This document shows, piece by piece, positions 63,479 to 64,000 of a stretch of DNA of 64,000 bases. Source of the stretch: Prunella strophiata. Lineage: Eukaryota; Chordata; Aves; Passeriformes; Prunellidae. The DNA lies in contig JAZBQD010000014.1 in assembly GCA_036583965.1 (NCBI GenBank), positions 55,247,626 to 55,311,625 of the forward strand, written 5' to 3'. Made by a program: the position numbers and the translations under genes. Below the pieces are notes generated by a model. That model saw nothing but the letters and a program-made list of their open reading frames with translations, was not told the DNA's origin and did no database searches. Numbering within the stretch: position 1 is the first letter of the stretch; each line of letters starts with the position of its first letter.

Positions 63479-63630
63479 TCCTAGAATGGTTTGGAATGGA
63501 AAGGGAGACCATCAAATTCCAATCCCTCATCCATGGGCAGGGACAGCTTCCACTACACCAAGCTGCTTGAAGCCCCATCCAGCCAGGTCTTGAACAACAC
63601 CAGGGATGGGGCATCCATGAGTTGGGAAAG
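63479..63630 (-). mobile_element. CR1 LINE 3' end (minus orientation)
   Basis: Read on the plus strand, the segment goes CCTAGAATGGTTTGGAATGG, then CATGGGCAGGGACAGCTTCCAC with TACACCAAGCTGCTTGAAG, then CCCCATCCAGCCAGGTCTTGAAC and CAGGGATGGGGCATCCATGA. This is the reverse complement of the avian CR1 3' UTR, whose end reads AAGGTGTCCCTGCCCATGG up to CCATTCTATGA. The element's 3' terminus is therefore at about 63479. Only about 150 bp remain. An open frame across it on minus (63441-63665) is incidental. Confidence 0.9.
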
Positions 63631-64000
63631 GAGTCTAACAATGATCTGTACAGAGAGGTAGGCAAGTAGGAGGAGAAATAATGTCACTGACTAAACATTA
63701 TTATAAAACAGGAAACCTTTCCCTAGTGTGTGTTCATTTGCAATTTCAGATGAAACACAAAGGGTTTTGTGAGGAAAAAACATGTCAGTTATTATATTTA
63801 CTTTGACTAACACATTGCTTACATATATAAATATACATAAAACATTAGGACTCAGTTTAAATTTAGTGGCAATTTTCAAATCCAAATTAATTGCTTTGCC
63901 TGGATGTTATGTCACCAACTACTGATAGACTGATATCTTCTTATTAATTAAGTACTCCAAAGCCAGAAGTCCCATTTTTAAGAATACAAATGCATCATGC
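63631..64000. other. AT-rich unique sequence, no gene seen
   Basis: Nothing recognised up to the window edge. Confidence 0.5.

Overview
This window looks like a gene-poor, AT-rich stretch of a bird nuclear genome, probably a passerine or close relative. The evidence is the repeat content: several chicken-repeat-1 (CR1) LINE 3' ends closing on a TTCTATGA-type tail, solo LTRs of the avian ERVL kind (TGT...ACA ends, U5 with the GAGTTTTC / GGGGGAGTGAGC signature), very few CpGs, and many poly(A/C) and poly(T/G) tracts. I found no exon, tRNA, rRNA, CRISPR or bacterial-type gene that I can support. The open frames present are short and sit in repeats, low-complexity tracts or GC-rich patches. The window is most likely intergenic or inside a very large intron.

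Layout. 0-13.2 kb: unique AT-rich sequence with an (AAAG)n array, a 41-base A run and short tandem duplications. 13.27-14.16 kb: a complete solo LTR on the minus strand with a near-perfect 5-bp target-site duplication. 17.8-23.3 kb: the repeat-densest part, with a putative LTR (+), an LTR fragment (-), an unassigned GC-richer patch, a complete ERVL-type LTR (+), a T/G tract and an ancient CR1 fragment. 26.5 and 29.0-29.7 kb: two CR1 3' ends. 34.27-34.79 kb: a perfect 42-bp duplication and an LTR end fragment. 41.7-43.7 kb: a T/G tract, an LTR-like promoter and poly(A) module, and a GC-rich island with open frames on both strands. 52.1-52.4 kb: a CR1 3' end. 53.4-53.6 kb: an AT satellite containing (ATATT)10. 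57.3-57.7 kb: a decayed minisatellite of about 60 bp period. 58.1-58.25 kb: a probable MIR-type SINE relic. 60.06-62.08 kb: the largest element, a roughly 2-kb dead CR1 copy carrying most of the reverse transcriptase. 63.48-63.63 kb: an inverted CR1 3' end.

Nothing here works together as an operon or pathway. The window records repeat layers of different ages, from pre-avian CR1 and MIR-like relics to younger LTRs and microsatellites. I see no convincing new biological system. The items most worth checking are the LTR with an intact promoter layout at 21.7 kb, the decayed minisatellite at 57.3 kb, the GC-rich island at 42.7-43.7 kb, and the ancient retroposon relics.
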